From Acholeplasmataceae bacterium UBA2284 (GTDB lineage Bacteria; Bacillota_I; Bacilli_A; Acholeplasmatales; Acholeplasmataceae), in NCBI GenBank assembly GCA_002345705.1, contig DDWO01000007.1:1-26732 (forward strand): a stretch of DNA of 26,732 bases, given 5' to 3'. The first letter of the stretch is position 1, and every line of letters begins with the position of its first letter. Below are positions 1 through 6,491 of the stretch, piece after piece. Both the position numbers and the translations under genes were made by a program. Below the pieces are notes generated by a model. The model did not search any database and had not been told where the DNA came from. It was given only the letters and a program-made list of their open reading frames with translations.

Positions 1-104
1 TCATTTTGAGGAACTAGGGAAGCGGATGCTTCAACCTTATGTTTTTTACTCTCAAAAAAATCGAGCCACATTTCTCTAATTTCTTTTGCTGTCATGAACT
101 TCAT
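1..104 (-). CDS. alaS: Alanyl-tRNA synthetase, N-terminal fragment
   Basis: Only the first 34 codons lie in the window; the gene runs off the left edge. Reading from the ATG at 104 gives MKFMTAKEIREMWLDFF and then a region ending SLVPQND, which matches the conserved N-terminus of class II alanyl-tRNA synthetases, where the SLVP.ND segment precedes the motif that binds ATP and the alanyl adenylate. The enzyme charges tRNA-Ala in the cytosol. A strong ribosome binding site, AAGGAGG at 119-113, sits 8 bases before the start. The upstream leader is a T-box whose candidate specifier codons are GCU (Ala), which independently supports the identification. Only the N-terminus is seen, so nothing can be said about the editing or C-Ala domains. 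Confidence 0.93.
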   Translation of the reverse strand, partial: MKFMTAKEIREMWLDFFESKKHKVEASASLVPQN

Positions 105-120
105 ATGCAAATCCTCCTTG

Positions 121-162
121 AAATAAAAATAAAACGCCCATAGAAATTAACTCTAAGGACGT
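121..162 (-). terminator. T-box regulated terminator before alaS
   Basis: On the minus strand ACGTCC (162-157) pairs with GGGCGT (139-134), with an inner AGA/TCT pairing, and is followed by TTTTATTTTTATTT. This is an intrinsic terminator placed directly after the T-box sequence and before the alaS ribosome binding site, as expected for a transcription-attenuating T-box. Confidence 0.85.
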
Positions 163-335
163 ATGTTATACGCGGTACCACCTTAGTTCTAGAATTATAA
201 ACTCTAGCCCTCTTTAGTCGTTAAGGCCGACATACCCTTTGCTCCCAAACAGCTTTCATAAGCTTCACTCTTCGTTTTCACCAACCACGAAGTCTCTAAA
301 AATGAAACACTTACTACTCCTTTTGTTCATAGCGA
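134..335 (-). promoter_or_regulatory. T-box leader of alaS (tRNA-Ala sensor)
   Basis: The leader RNA between the alaS promoter and the gene contains the diagnostic T-box sequence AAGGTGGTACCGCG (185-171, minus strand), whose middle pairs with the free acceptor end of uncharged tRNA. Stem I elements are visible upstream: AGTAGTAAG near 318-310 and GGTGAAAAC near 281-273. Two GCU triplets, at 263-261 and 253-251, lie on the 3' side of stem I and are the candidate alanine specifier codons; I cannot decide between them by eye. The T-box is followed by a terminator at 162-126. By the known mechanism, uncharged tRNA-Ala stabilises the antiterminator and lets transcription continue into alaS. Confidence 0.93.
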
Positions 336-339
336 TATA

Positions 340-368
340 ATTTTATCATAAATAAGCATTGATGTAAA
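340..368 (-). promoter_or_regulatory. Promoter of alaS
   Basis: TTTACA (368-363) and TAAAAT (345-340) are separated by 17 bases, and the -10 is preceded by TG-A, an extended -10. It lies just upstream of the T-box leader and starts 6 bases after the stop codon of the upstream adhesin-like gene, so alaS has its own vegetative promoter. Confidence 0.75.
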
Positions 369-373
369 GATGC

Positions 374-1627
374 TTAATATTTGTTTCTCTTTAATCTTGG
401 ATAATATGTTGTGTCGAAAATCCAGTCATTAGCATCCCATAAAAGGTTTGATGTAATATATGACTCTAATCTTAAATTTGCTTGTGTTGTTGATACAACT
501 GTACTATCTGCTGTATTTTGCACAGAGGTTCCATTTGCACCTGGTGTAATAATAAATCCAGAAATGCTTTGTGTGCTTAAGCGGTAGCTACTAATTGAAG
601 TCCCTAAGCCGTTAATGTAACCAAAATATCTAACTGCTGTTCCACTTGTAGTTGTTTGAGTTCTTGCTTGAACAGTTCCTGTTGCAAAGCTGTAGGAAAC
701 AGTTCCTGAATTATTATGTCCAACCAACCCACCTGCATAACTATAGGCATAGGCTTGTTGTTTTCTATTTCCAGTATTATCAGCAACTGCTTCAGCTGTA
801 ACTGTGCCAGTTGCATATGTATTTAATACACTACCTGCACTTTCGTTTCGACCAACTAGTCCACCTGCATAACCGTAGGCATAAACACTACTATTATTTT
901 TATCACTTGAAGCATCTGCTACCGAGTTTATTGTAGCTTGTGAATAAGAATTATGGATATTGCCTGAATTGCTTCCAGCGATTCCACCAGCAAAGACATA
1001 AGTGAAAATGGAATTACCATTTGAAGCTGTATATGGTCTAGTCATTGTTCCTGATACTGTACCTGTTGTATAGCTATATACGATACTTCCTGTATTTTGA
1101 CCAGCGATTCCACCTAAATAAAGATCATCGCCACTAATTCCAGTAGAACTCTTAGAAAGTGTTATTGCTGCATTGATTAAACTAACCCTGCTAATTAAAC
1201 CACTGTTTCGATAAAATAAACCCGCATAGCTTGAAGTTCCTGTATTTGTATGCGTTAAATTGATATTGATGTTAGAAATACTGAAGCCATTTCCATGATA
1301 TTCTCCTGAAAATACTCCTGCGCTATTTAATCCTATAGGTGTAAATGCTTGATTATTCCAATTAATATCAGACATTTGAATATATTTTCCACTGAGCGGA
1401 TAAGAGCCACTTCCAATTTCATTTAGTGTAATCATATCGCCAGCACCGTCTTCTGTAACTCCAACATAGCCTGTTGGAACCCATAGACCTACCTCAAGAA
1501 CACCGCTCCCAATAGATGATGCTCCTTGGACACTTGATGCCCAAAATGCATAAGTAACGCTGAAAGAAGCTACAAGGAATAGTGTCAGTATAAATAGGAT
1601 TAACTTTTGATTGCGAATTTTATTCAT
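374..1627 (-). CDS. Secreted GLUG-repeat adhesin-like protein
   Basis: A 417-residue protein read from the ATG at 1627. It begins with a positively charged stretch and a hydrophobic segment (about residues 8-29) ending in TYAFWASSVQG, then SIGSGVLEVGLW; this resembles the SipW-type signal peptides of TasA/camelysin-like proteins, although assignment to that class is inference. The body carries five GLUG-like repeats (about residues 134-321) of the type G-G-(I/L)-(A/V)-G-x-N, each followed by a Tyr/Thr-rich strand; this motif occurs in large bacterial surface adhesins. The end (LWDANDWIFDTTYYPRLK) is a typical closing strand of such repeat proteins. No membrane anchor or LPXTG motif is seen at the C-terminus. 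Start choice: AAGGG at 1644-1640 leaves 12 bases to this ATG; a GTG at 1633, two codons upstream, would have 6-base spacing and is a real alternative. Expression appears to be controlled by the c-di-GMP riboswitch in its leader. Binding partner unknown. Confidence 0.85.
   Translation of the reverse strand: MNKIRNQKLILFILTLFLVASFSVTYAFWASSVQGASSIGSGVLEVGLWVPTGYVGVTEDGAGDMITLNEIGSGSYPLSGKYIQMSDINWNNQAFTPIGLNSAGVFSGEYHGNGFSISNININLTHTNTGTSSYAGLFYRNSGLISRVSLINAAITLSKSSTGISGDDLYLGGIAGQNTGSIVYSYTTGTVSGTMTRPYTASNGNSIFTYVFAGGIAGSNSGNIHNSYSQATINSVADASSDKNNSSVYAYGYAGGLVGRNESAGSVLNTYATGTVTAEAVADNTGNRKQQAYAYSYAGGLVGHNNSGTVSYSFATGTVQARTQTTTSGTAVRYFGYINGLGTSISSYRLSTQSISGFIITPGANGTSVQNTADSTVVSTTQANLRLESYITSNLLWDANDWIFDTTYYPRLKRNKY
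665..1228 (-). repeat. Array of five GLUG-type repeats
   Basis: Five imperfect protein-level repeats: cores YAGLFYRNSG, LGGIAGQNTG, AGGIAGSNSG, AGGLVGRNESAG and AGGLVGHNNSG, each followed by a strand such as YSYTTGTVSG or YSFATGTVQA. The last three are separated by 38-44 residue Ala/Tyr/Ser-rich spacers containing YAYGYAGG and YAYSYAGG. The last two repeats are the most alike, which suggests a recent internal duplication. Such arrays usually form a beta-helix-like stalk. Confidence 0.8.
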
Positions 1628-1650
1628 TTTCACACACATCCCTTGCAAAC

Positions 1651-1687
1651 AAAAAAGTCAAAAAAATTAGTAATTAATTTTTTCGAC
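1651..1687 (-). terminator. Riboswitch expression-platform terminator
   Basis: On the minus strand GTCGAAAAAATTA (1687-1675) pairs perfectly, with one G-U, to TAATTTTTTTGAC (1669-1657) over a 5-base loop, followed by six T (1656-1651). It sits between the aptamer and the ribosome binding site of the adhesin-like gene. Its first three bases (GTC, 1687-1685) also belong to the closing helix of the c-di-GMP aptamer, so the two structures exclude each other. Confidence 0.85.
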
Positions 1688-1745
1688 AACTGGCTACCCT
1701 TTAAGGTCCTTTAGCTTTGCGTCCTTAGGTTTCCCTAAGTTTGCC
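1685..1745 (-). promoter_or_regulatory. Cyclic-di-GMP-I (GEMM-I) riboswitch aptamer
   Basis: The minus strand shows the GEMM-I core in order: GGCAAA (1745-1740); a stem CTTAGG/CCTAAG (1739-1734 with 1729-1724) capped by a GAAA tetraloop; then GACGCAAAGC (1723-1714); then AAAGGACCTTAAAGG and GTAGCCAGTTGTC (to 1685). GGCAA (1745-1741) pairs with TTGTC (1689-1685) to close the aptamer. Aligned by eye to the Vibrio Vc2 aptamer, the position equal to G20, which distinguishes c-di-GMP from cGAMP (GEMM-Ib, A20), is G (1745), and the A47 equivalent (1718) is present. The aptamer lies about 17 bases after the predicted transcription start and directly before a terminator with which it shares bases. 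Ligand binding should prevent the terminator, giving an ON switch; the direction is inference. Confidence 0.9.
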
Positions 1746-1769
1746 TTTTACATTATTAAATTCAACATT

Positions 1770-1798
1770 ATTATACCATTTTTACAATAAAAATACAA
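1770..1798 (-). promoter_or_regulatory. Promoter of the riboswitch/adhesin unit
   Basis: A perfect -10 TATAAT (1775-1770) with an extended TG-G element (1778-1776) and a weak -35 TTGTAT (1798-1793) at 17-base spacing. It lies just after the end of the elaA-like gene and predicts a start near 1762, upstream of the c-di-GMP aptamer. Confidence 0.75.
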
Positions 1799-1807
1799 TA
1801 AACACAA

Positions 1808-2248
1808 CTAAATGTTTTTCGAAAGCATTTCATAATGTAATATGTCTTCTTCCATATATGGTCCTTTAACGATTTCAAATCCTAAATTTTCATAATATTC
1901 TTTAAGATAAGCTTGACCTGAAATGCGAACAGGATGACCTTTAATGTCATTCATAGATTCTTTAATAAGCTTTGTAGCAAGCCCTAGCTTTCGATAATTA
2001 GGATCTGTTACTATTCTTGAAAGTGCATATTCAGGATATTTCACACCAGGTAAGCATAATCTTAAATATGACACGACAATCCCTTTGTCTTTAATCATAT
2101 AATGAATACTTCTTTGATCCTTAAAATCCGTATCTGTATATAGAATTTCTTGCTCCATGACAAAAACCTTGAGTCTTAAATCAAGGATTTGGTAAAGCTC
2201 TTCATTGGTTAATTCATTGAACGTCTTTTTTAAGATAACGAGTTCCAT
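1808..2248 (-). CDS. ElaA-like GNAT N-acetyltransferase
   Basis: 146 residues from the ATG at 2248 (MELVILKKTFNELTNEEL). The start region (ELYQILDLRLKVFVMEQ), the QxxxGxG/A-like acetyl-CoA loop (SRIVTDPNYRKLGLATKLI) and the C-terminal half (SGQAYLKEYYENLGFE, then a GPYMEEDILHYEM end) match the ElaA branch of the GNAT superfamily: acetyl-CoA-dependent acylation of an unknown small molecule or protein in the cytosol. Reading further upstream is possible (MVLPTCLS) but lies inside the PAP2 coding region with no ribosome binding site; the chosen start still overlaps the PAP2 gene by 35 bases. It is the last gene of the rnr operon. I see no clear terminator after it. Confidence 0.85.
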   Translation of the reverse strand: MELVILKKTFNELTNEELYQILDLRLKVFVMEQEILYTDTDFKDQRSIHYMIKDKGIVVSYLRLCLPGVKYPEYALSRIVTDPNYRKLGLATKLIKESMNDIKGHPVRISGQAYLKEYYENLGFEIVKGPYMEEDILHYEMLSKNI

Positions 2249-3077
2249 GCTTAAACACGTAGGGAGCACCAAGTGCAGCCCAAGCTCCTATCATTAAATA
2301 TCTAAAGAAATCAAATAATAATGTATCTGGGAAAACGAATTTTAATCCTTCTTTTATCACTAAAGCAATGATTAATCCAAATATGACTTTCACGATTTGA
2401 ATCCATAGCTTTTCTTTGACCTGATAGGATACAAATCTCTTTTCAAGATAATATCCAGCTGCAAACCCAACAAAGCCGCCTGCTGCGATATATAAATCAT
2501 GGTTTTTAACAAAAAACATTAAGATAATGAAAAGTGGAGCGAGCATCAATGTATAGATATGCTCATCATCACCCATTTTATCAACTAGCTTAAATGTATA
2601 ATGTGCAAGGATGAATGCTAATATTGTTCCTACAATCACATCACTTAAAAAGTGTTGACCTAAATAAACTCTAGATAAAGGGACTAAAATAAGAAATGCA
2701 ATACCTACATACTTCATCCATTTATAGCCTGTTTTTTTAGCTGAATAAAGCGCTGTATATCCAATCACACCAGCGGCTTGTGCATGTCCACTAGGAAATG
2801 CATAGCCTGTTGTATTCCAGTGAGGTTCACTTTCAACACCTGGATATAAATAGGGTCTAGGACGCTTAAATATTTCTTTGATACCGCTATTTACAATAGC
2901 ACTTACCATAAATGTAAATACGAACTTGTGAGCAAATTTCTTATCAATTGTCCAGTAAATAATCACTGCAAGCAAGATAAATACGTATTGATCACCAAAT
3001 TGGGTAATGATATAGAAAAACCAATCAAATACAGGATTTCTTAACGTTTGAATCCATTTTACAATATCTAAATCCAT
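2214..3077 (-). CDS. PAP2-family membrane phosphatase
   Basis: 287 residues with multiple hydrophobic segments, typical of a membrane-bound PAP2 lipid/pyrophosphate phosphatase. All three signature motifs are present: K-x6-RP (K67 to R74-P75, KEIFKRPRP), PSGH (95-98) and SR-x5-H-x3-D (S135-R136, H142, D146). These residues build the vanadate-type phosphatase site that forms a phosphohistidine. Likely substrates are phosphatidate, phosphatidylglycerol phosphate or undecaprenyl pyrophosphate; the sequence does not decide. The gene overlaps the end of the patatin gene by 10 bases and follows it in the operon, which favours a lipid-related role. It ends in TGA, evidence that TGA is a stop in this organism. 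Confidence 0.9.
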   Translation of the reverse strand: MDLDIVKWIQTLRNPVFDWFFYIITQFGDQYVFILLAVIIYWTIDKKFAHKFVFTFMVSAIVNSGIKEIFKRPRPYLYPGVESEPHWNTTGYAFPSGHAQAAGVIGYTALYSAKKTGYKWMKYVGIAFLILVPLSRVYLGQHFLSDVIVGTILAFILAHYTFKLVDKMGDDEHIYTLMLAPLFIILMFFVKNHDLYIAAGGFVGFAAGYYLEKRFVSYQVKEKLWIQIVKVIFGLIIALVIKEGLKFVFPDTLLFDFFRYLMIGAWAALGAPYVFKHGTRYLKKDVQ

Positions 3078-3955
3078 GAGTTCACCTCAGCCTTTATTTC
3101 TTTTTCTTCTTCCCTAGAGATAGCAATCAATTGAAATCCGTCAGGACGTGAAAATTCATTTTTTTCGTTTAGAAGTTTTAATTCTCTCAGCTTTGAAACC
3201 ATAAACTTACCCATTTGATAGCCATACTCCACCTTATTTCTTACTGCGTCTGGCTTAAAGTCTAAAATGTCATATGGGATAAAGCTAAATAATCTTTTTG
3301 ATTCAATGTTGACTAATAAAATATTTTCTTTTTCATAATTATTAGGACGAAAATATCCATCAATAGGTACAGCAATAATGACATCACAGCCTTGATTGAG
3401 TAGTGGTTCAATCGGACAATTATCCTTTGCTCCACCATCGACATACTTGTCATCATCAATATCAACTGATCCAAATAATACAGGAATTGAAGCACTTGCT
3501 AAAACAGCACGATGCGGATCCTTATAATCATTTAAATGAAAAACTTCCTTTTCCATTCTATAAATCAATAACTGTTCTATTCTTGATCCCTTATGGATTT
3601 TAGATGCTGTTGCATAGCCTTGGATTTTACTTGCTCTAATCTCTGAAAGAGAAATTTCTTTGGACAGCTTTTCATAAAGTTCTTGTAGACTAAAAAGTCC
3701 TTGCTTATCTAGTTTGTAACGATCTAAACCTTGTCCGTAAATCTCTGCATTATCAATGCGCTCCCAAAGCTCAATCATTTTTTCAAAGGTTAGGTTTGAC
3801 ATCACCATTAATGTATTGATTGCTCCAATGGATGTTCCTGAAACATTTAAAATATTTTTTAGAATGCCTTCATCATGAAGTGCCTTCAAAACTCCGATCT
3901 GATAGCTCCCTCGAGCTCCCCCGCCACCTAGAGCGAGTCCAATTTTATGTTCCAT
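3068..3955 (-). CDS. Patatin-like phospholipase
   Basis: 295 residues, a bacterial RssA/patatin-like acyl hydrolase. The glycine-rich oxyanion loop (GGGGARGSYQIG, from residue 10), the GTSIG nucleophile elbow with Ser42, and the DGGAKDN motif with Asp173 supply the complete Ser-Asp dyad. No signal peptide is evident, so it should act from the cytosol on membrane lipids or lysophospholipids. It sits between smpB (4-base gap) and a PAP2 phosphatase gene (10-base overlap), so a joint role in lipid turnover is plausible but inferred. Length is normal for the family and no key residue is missing. Confidence 0.9.
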   Translation of the reverse strand: MEHKIGLALGGGGARGSYQIGVLKALHDEGILKNILNVSGTSIGAINTLMVMSNLTFEKMIELWERIDNAEIYGQGLDRYKLDKQGLFSLQELYEKLSKEISLSEIRASKIQGYATASKIHKGSRIEQLLIYRMEKEVFHLNDYKDPHRAVLASASIPVLFGSVDIDDDKYVDGGAKDNCPIEPLLNQGCDVIIAVPIDGYFRPNNYEKENILLVNIESKRLFSFIPYDILDFKPDAVRNKVEYGYQMGKFMVSKLRELKLLNEKNEFSRPDGFQLIAISREEEKEIKAEVNSWI

Positions 3956-3959
3956 AAAC

Positions 3960-4403
3960 TCACCTGTTCTTCATAATCTTCTTTAAGCGCATATTTTGAT
4001 CCTTTTCCTTTAGGGATTCACGCTTATCATAATCCTTTTTACCCTTAGCTAAGCCTATTTCTATTTTACATAATCCATCCTTTAAATAAATCTTAAGGGG
4101 GATGATTGTCAATCCTTGTTCTCTTGTTTTTGAGAACAGCTTGACAATCTCTGATTTATGCAAGAGTAGCTTTCGTGGTCTCGTTTCTTCATGATTAAAG
4201 ATATTTGAAAAATCATATTTTGCAATATGAAGGTTATTGACATAGACCTCACCATCTTTAAATGTAACAAAAGAGTCATTGACGGTTACTTTGCCTAGTC
4301 TAATGGATTTAATTTCACTTCCTAAAAGCTTGATTCCTGCTTCATAGGTTTCTTCAATAAAGTAGTCGTGTCTAGCCTTTTTGTTTTGGGCGATAATTTT
4401 CAT
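3960..4403 (-). CDS. smpB: SsrA-binding protein SmpB
   Basis: 147 residues, the normal length. The hallmark N-terminal block (KIIAQNKKARHDYFIEETYE, then AGIKLLGSEIKSIR) and the central strands VNDSFVTFKDGEVYVNNLHI and HKSEIVKLF are all present, as is the basic C-terminal tail (RLKKIMKNR) that enters the ribosomal decoding centre. SmpB binds tmRNA and delivers it to stalled ribosomes for trans-translation. The start lies inside the end of rnr with a 32-base overlap; no later Met would keep the conserved N-terminus, so the overlap is real. Linkage to rnr is the usual Bacillota arrangement and fits, since RNase R degrades the mRNA released by tmRNA. No ssrA gene is seen in this window. Confidence 0.97.
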   Translation of the reverse strand: MKIIAQNKKARHDYFIEETYEAGIKLLGSEIKSIRLGKVTVNDSFVTFKDGEVYVNNLHIAKYDFSNIFNHEETRPRKLLLHKSEIVKLFSKTREQGLTIIPLKIYLKDGLCKIEIGLAKGKKDYDKRESLKEKDQNMRLKKIMKNR

Positions 4404-6414
4404 GTTTGTGTACCTTCTTCTTGGTCGCTTTCTTATCTATAATTGAGAAATCCATTTTTTTAGCAGCTAGATCTACGTCAAGTAATTCTACCTTGACTGG
4501 ATCTCCTAAACGGTATTTCTTTCCTCTATTTCCAACAAATGTTAGATTCGCTTCATCATACATATAGTAATCATCTAATACTCTTAATGGGACAAATCCT
4601 TCAATTCCATTATCTAATTTCACAAACATACCTGATGGCATCATTTGTGTAATTACGCCTTTAAACTGGTTTCCAATCTTATCTGACATATACTCACAGC
4701 TCTTTAATTTAGCGACGTCACGCTCCATTTGAACAGCTTTTCTTTCCTGATCTGAGGTGTGCTGTGCGACTTCTGGCATAATGGTTTCAAAGTGATGCAT
4801 ATCCTTTTTCATATTTTTAGATTCACCGATCACCAAGCGGTGAATAATGCGGTGTAAAATAAAATCTGGATATCTTCTGATTGGTGATGTGAAGTGAGAA
4901 TAGAATCTCGCACCTAAGCCGTAATGTGGTGAGTTGATTTCACTATATTTCGCTTTTTGCATCGCACGCAAAAGTGTCATATGCACGATATAGCTATAGG
5001 GTGTATCACTTGTATTTTTAGTTAATATTTGTAGTGGCTTTGGATTTCCAATTTGCTTCATATTGACTGGAAAACCAAGCTTAGCTACTGTTTGAAGTGC
5101 TAGCTTTAATTTATTGACATCTGGTTTTTCGTGAATACGGTAAATGGATGGAAGATCTGCATGAAACATGTGGAATGCTACCGTTTCGTTAGCAATCAAC
5201 ATGAAGGATTCAATTAATTCCTCTGCTTCATCTGTCTTTCTTTGATAAACATCTTTAACTCTACCCTTATCATCAACGATAAATCCTAGCTCGCTAGACT
5301 CAAATTCGATTTCTCCTCTTTGATGTCTAATCTTTTTAAGCTTTAAGGATAGCTCATTCATTGTGATGAGCATTTTTTCAATCTTTTCATCATGAAGTGA
5401 TTTATTGTGAATTAAAAATTGATTCACTTCATCATAATTCATTCTGCGTTTACTTTCAATGAATGATTTTTGGATGTCATAGGAAACGACCTTAGCATCC
5501 ATATCAATGACCATTTGGCATGATAGTGTCAATTTTATTTCATGTGGGTTCAATGAGCATAAATCATTGGATAATTTATGCGGTAGCATTGGAATCACTC
5601 GGTCTGCTAAATAGGAGGATGTACTTCTCTTATATGCTTCTTCGTCTAGCATTGTGCCTTCCTTGACATAATGACTAACATCTGCGATATGAACACCTAA
5701 ATGATACATATCATCCTTGACCTCTAGACTGATCGCATCATCTAAATCCTTAGCATCCTTACCATCGATGGTTATAATTAAATCATTTGTTAAATCAAGA
5801 CGTTCTTTTTTCTCTTTTTCGATATCGACATCAATATCATTTAAGGATTCAATTAATTCATCACTAAATTTTGTTGGCCATTCATAGGCATAGACAATCT
5901 TTAGCGTATTAATATCTGGATCATTGACATGACCTATGATTTTTTTAACCTTCGCAAATATTTGATATTGTTCAATCGATTCAACTTCAAGAGTGACAAC
6001 ATGTCCTGCGACAAGTCCATCCATCTTTTCGACTTCTAATCTTTTATCTAAATAGGTATCAGATTCAAAGAAAAGTCCTCTTGGAGTCTTTTTTAATGTC
6101 GCGATAATAACTGTTAAAGCTCTTTTGACAATATGAACAATCTTTGGCTCAACGCCTTCTTTAACAAGCACGATATCATCATGCATTGCGTCACCAAGAT
6201 ATCTTTGATCAATATAAATATCCTCTAATTCCTGTCTTAAAAATCCAAAAGTCTTTTTATGATCTAATCTACCGATTAAAATATCTGGCTTTAAGGAGTA
6301 AAAGGGTTCTTCAAATGTTAAAAACGGATATTTTTCTAAGTCAATATCTTTAGTAACCTCTTTATTTAATTTTCTTGTTTGTTGGTTATAAAACTCTAAA
6401 TATAAATTTTCCAT
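4372..6414 (-). CDS. rnr: Ribonuclease R
   Basis: 680 residues, a 3'-to-5' processive exoribonuclease of the RNase II/R family. Cold-shock-like OB domains fill about residues 40-165. The RNB catalytic domain follows, with the metal-binding aspartates in IDGKDAKDLDDAI (D217, D223, D225, D226), then HIADVSHYV and the SSYLADRVIPMLP block. A C-terminal S1 domain spans about residues 580-660, followed by a Lys-rich tail. It is somewhat shorter than Bacillus RNase R (about 780) because the N-terminal helix-turn-helix region is reduced. Role: decay of structured RNA, rRNA quality control and, with SmpB/tmRNA, removal of non-stop mRNA. It is the first gene of its operon. ATG at 6414 is preceded by GAGG (6427-6424) at 9 bases. 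Confidence 0.96.
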   Translation of the reverse strand: MENLYLEFYNQQTRKLNKEVTKDIDLEKYPFLTFEEPFYSLKPDILIGRLDHKKTFGFLRQELEDIYIDQRYLGDAMHDDIVLVKEGVEPKIVHIVKRALTVIIATLKKTPRGLFFESDTYLDKRLEVEKMDGLVAGHVVTLEVESIEQYQIFAKVKKIIGHVNDPDINTLKIVYAYEWPTKFSDELIESLNDIDVDIEKEKKERLDLTNDLIITIDGKDAKDLDDAISLEVKDDMYHLGVHIADVSHYVKEGTMLDEEAYKRSTSSYLADRVIPMLPHKLSNDLCSLNPHEIKLTLSCQMVIDMDAKVVSYDIQKSFIESKRRMNYDEVNQFLIHNKSLHDEKIEKMLITMNELSLKLKKIRHQRGEIEFESSELGFIVDDKGRVKDVYQRKTDEAEELIESFMLIANETVAFHMFHADLPSIYRIHEKPDVNKLKLALQTVAKLGFPVNMKQIGNPKPLQILTKNTSDTPYSYIVHMTLLRAMQKAKYSEINSPHYGLGARFYSHFTSPIRRYPDFILHRIIHRLVIGESKNMKKDMHHFETIMPEVAQHTSDQERKAVQMERDVAKLKSCEYMSDKIGNQFKGVITQMMPSGMFVKLDNGIEGFVPLRVLDDYYMYDEANLTFVGNRGKKYRLGDPVKVELLDVDLAAKKMDFSIIDKKATKKKVHKHENYRPKQKG

Positions 6415-6423
6415 GGTTGTTTA

Positions 6424-6442
6424 CCTCGTCATTATTATATCA
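6424..6442 (-). promoter_or_regulatory. Promoter and ribosome binding site of the rnr operon
   Basis: TATAAT (6439-6434) with extended -10 TG-A (6442-6440); I see no good -35, which fits an extended -10 promoter. GAGG (6427-6424) is the ribosome binding site of rnr. The leader is short. The promoter lies between the GH94 operon terminator and rnr. Confidence 0.65.
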
Positions 6443-6468
6443 TATAATGAGTTGCTTGAAGGGTAAAG

Positions 6469-6491
6469 AAAAAGCGATTAAGAAATCGCTT
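6469..6491 (-). terminator. Terminator of the beta-1,2-glucan catabolic operon
   Basis: On the minus strand AAGCGATT (6491-6484) pairs with AATCGCTT (6479-6472) over a TCTT loop and runs into a T tract. It begins one base after the TAG stop of the GH94 gene, and separates the sugar operon from rnr. Confidence 0.85.

Noticed and set aside
604..816. 70-codon frame (Gln/Leu-rich) overlapping the GLUG gene
   Set aside because: Its low-complexity product is the out-of-frame reading of the repeats on the same strand; no ribosome binding site.
1685..1745. cGAMP-specific (GEMM-Ib) riboswitch instead of c-di-GMP
   Set aside because: The position aligned by eye with residue 20 of the Vc2 aptamer is G, not the A that characterises cGAMP-binding variants.
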